A stretch of DNA of 5,672 nt from Thiotrichaceae bacterium. GTDB lineage: Bacteria; Pseudomonadota; Gammaproteobacteria; Thiotrichales; Thiotrichaceae. A program made the position numbers and the translations under genes. Below, piece by piece: positions 5,231 to 5,672 of the stretch; position 1 is the stretch's first letter, and each line of letters begins with the position of its first letter. Location of the stretch: contig JALVFC010000028.1 in the NCBI GenBank assembly GCA_027030285.1, forward strand, positions 1 through 5,672. Direction: 5' to 3'. The notes under the pieces were generated by a model. That model worked only from the letters and a program-made list of their open reading frames with translations, had not been told where the DNA came from and made no database searches.

Positions 5231-5672
5231 GTCGTAAATCAACATCCAAACCACTATCACAAGGTCGTCGTACCAGTTTGATGGTGTTACTGTTTGCGGG
5301 TCTCGGTGTGTTATTGCTTAGAGCAGCCTGGATTGAAGTTTTTCAGCAGGGCTGGCTGAAAGAAAGGGCAGATAAACGCCAGGTCAGGGAAGTCACAGTT
5401 CCGCCCTATCGAGGTATGATTCTGGATCGTGCAGGTGAGCCCCTTGCGGTAAGTTCTCCAGTGCGCTCGGTGAGCTGTAATCCACGTAAGTTATTGAAGA
5501 AAAGGCGGGCGTTGATTGATGCCTATGAAGACGACCACGGTTCAGACATGGAAGCGCGCATGGCTGAGAATAAATTCCTGGAATTTGAAGAGTCGTTAGC
5601 TGCACTAGCCAGTGAATTACGCATGGATAAAAGTGTGCTGCTGGAAAAACTCAAGAAGTATCGCTCAAAACA
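5227..5672 (+). CDS. ftsI: Septal peptidoglycan transpeptidase FtsI (PBP3), N-terminal part
   Basis: The first 148 codons of ftsI; the gene continues beyond the right edge. A basic cytoplasmic tail (RKSTSKPLSQGRR, 3-15) leads into one membrane segment (about 17-32), then AAWIEVFQQGWLKERADKRQ (33-52), which matches the R-x-x-x-x-Q-V region of class B PBPs, and the conserved RGMILDRAGEPLAVSSPV (62-79) of the N-terminal pedestal domain. The penicillin-binding domain is not in view. FtsI cross-links septal peptidoglycan with FtsW. It overlaps ftsL by ATGA, typical of the dcw cluster. Oddity: between NPRKL (85-89) and the helix SLAALASELRM (123-133) there are 33 residues, rich in charge (YEDDHGSDMEARMAENKFLE), where E. 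coli has about 11 by my recollection. Confidence 0.96.
   Translation, partial: MSRKSTSKPLSQGRRTSLMVLLFAGLGVLLLRAAWIEVFQQGWLKERADKRQVREVTVPPYRGMILDRAGEPLAVSSPVRSVSCNPRKLLKKRRALIDAYEDDHGSDMEARMAENKFLEFEESLAALASELRMDKSVLLEKLKKYRSK

Overview
The window looks like chromosomal DNA from a moderate-GC gammaproteobacterium. The evidence is the gene order mraZ-rsmH-ftsL-ftsI, the close match of MraZ (152 aa) and RsmH (323 aa) to their gammaproteobacterial counterparts as I remember them, and a sigma70-type mraZ promoter with the MraZ operator layout known from E. coli. A marine or host-associated, IS-rich lineage such as Oceanospirillales/Endozoicomonadaceae is possible, but that is a weak guess from style and not a placement.

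Layout. Positions 1-123 hold the end of a broken ISAs1-type transposase. Positions 124-429 are non-coding, with one weak candidate promoter. Positions 430-2903 are a two-gene unit: a DUF1800 protein, then 8 bases later a DUF1501 protein with a twin-arginine signal. Positions 2904-3477 are a 574-base non-coding region with several palindromes and short repeats, ending in a very good promoter (3350-3378) and three 10-bp-spaced MraZ boxes (3389-3413). Positions 3478-5672 are the start of the division and cell wall (dcw) cluster: mraZ, rsmH, ftsL and the first 148 codons of ftsI, which runs off the right edge. All genes are on the + strand.

How it works together. The dcw genes are packed for coupled expression: mraZ/rsmH share TAATG and ftsL/ftsI share ATGA. 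MraZ probably represses its own promoter through the three TGGNN boxes. RsmH methylates 16S rRNA and is known to counter MraZ toxicity. FtsL and FtsI act at the septum. The DUF1800/DUF1501 pair is a common bacterial couple of unknown function. Only the DUF1501 partner has a visible export signal, so it is expected in the periplasm as a putative alkaline-phosphatase-superfamily protein.

No clearly new system is proven here. The best leads are a second cluster of GTGGG boxes in inverted orientation about 200 bp upstream of the mraZ promoter, a 19-bp palindrome between that cluster and the promoter, an interrupted in-frame start upstream of ftsL, and an apparent acidic insertion in the N-terminal part of FtsI. 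No convincing rho-independent terminator was found after the DUF1501 gene, and no RNA genes or CRISPR arrays were seen.
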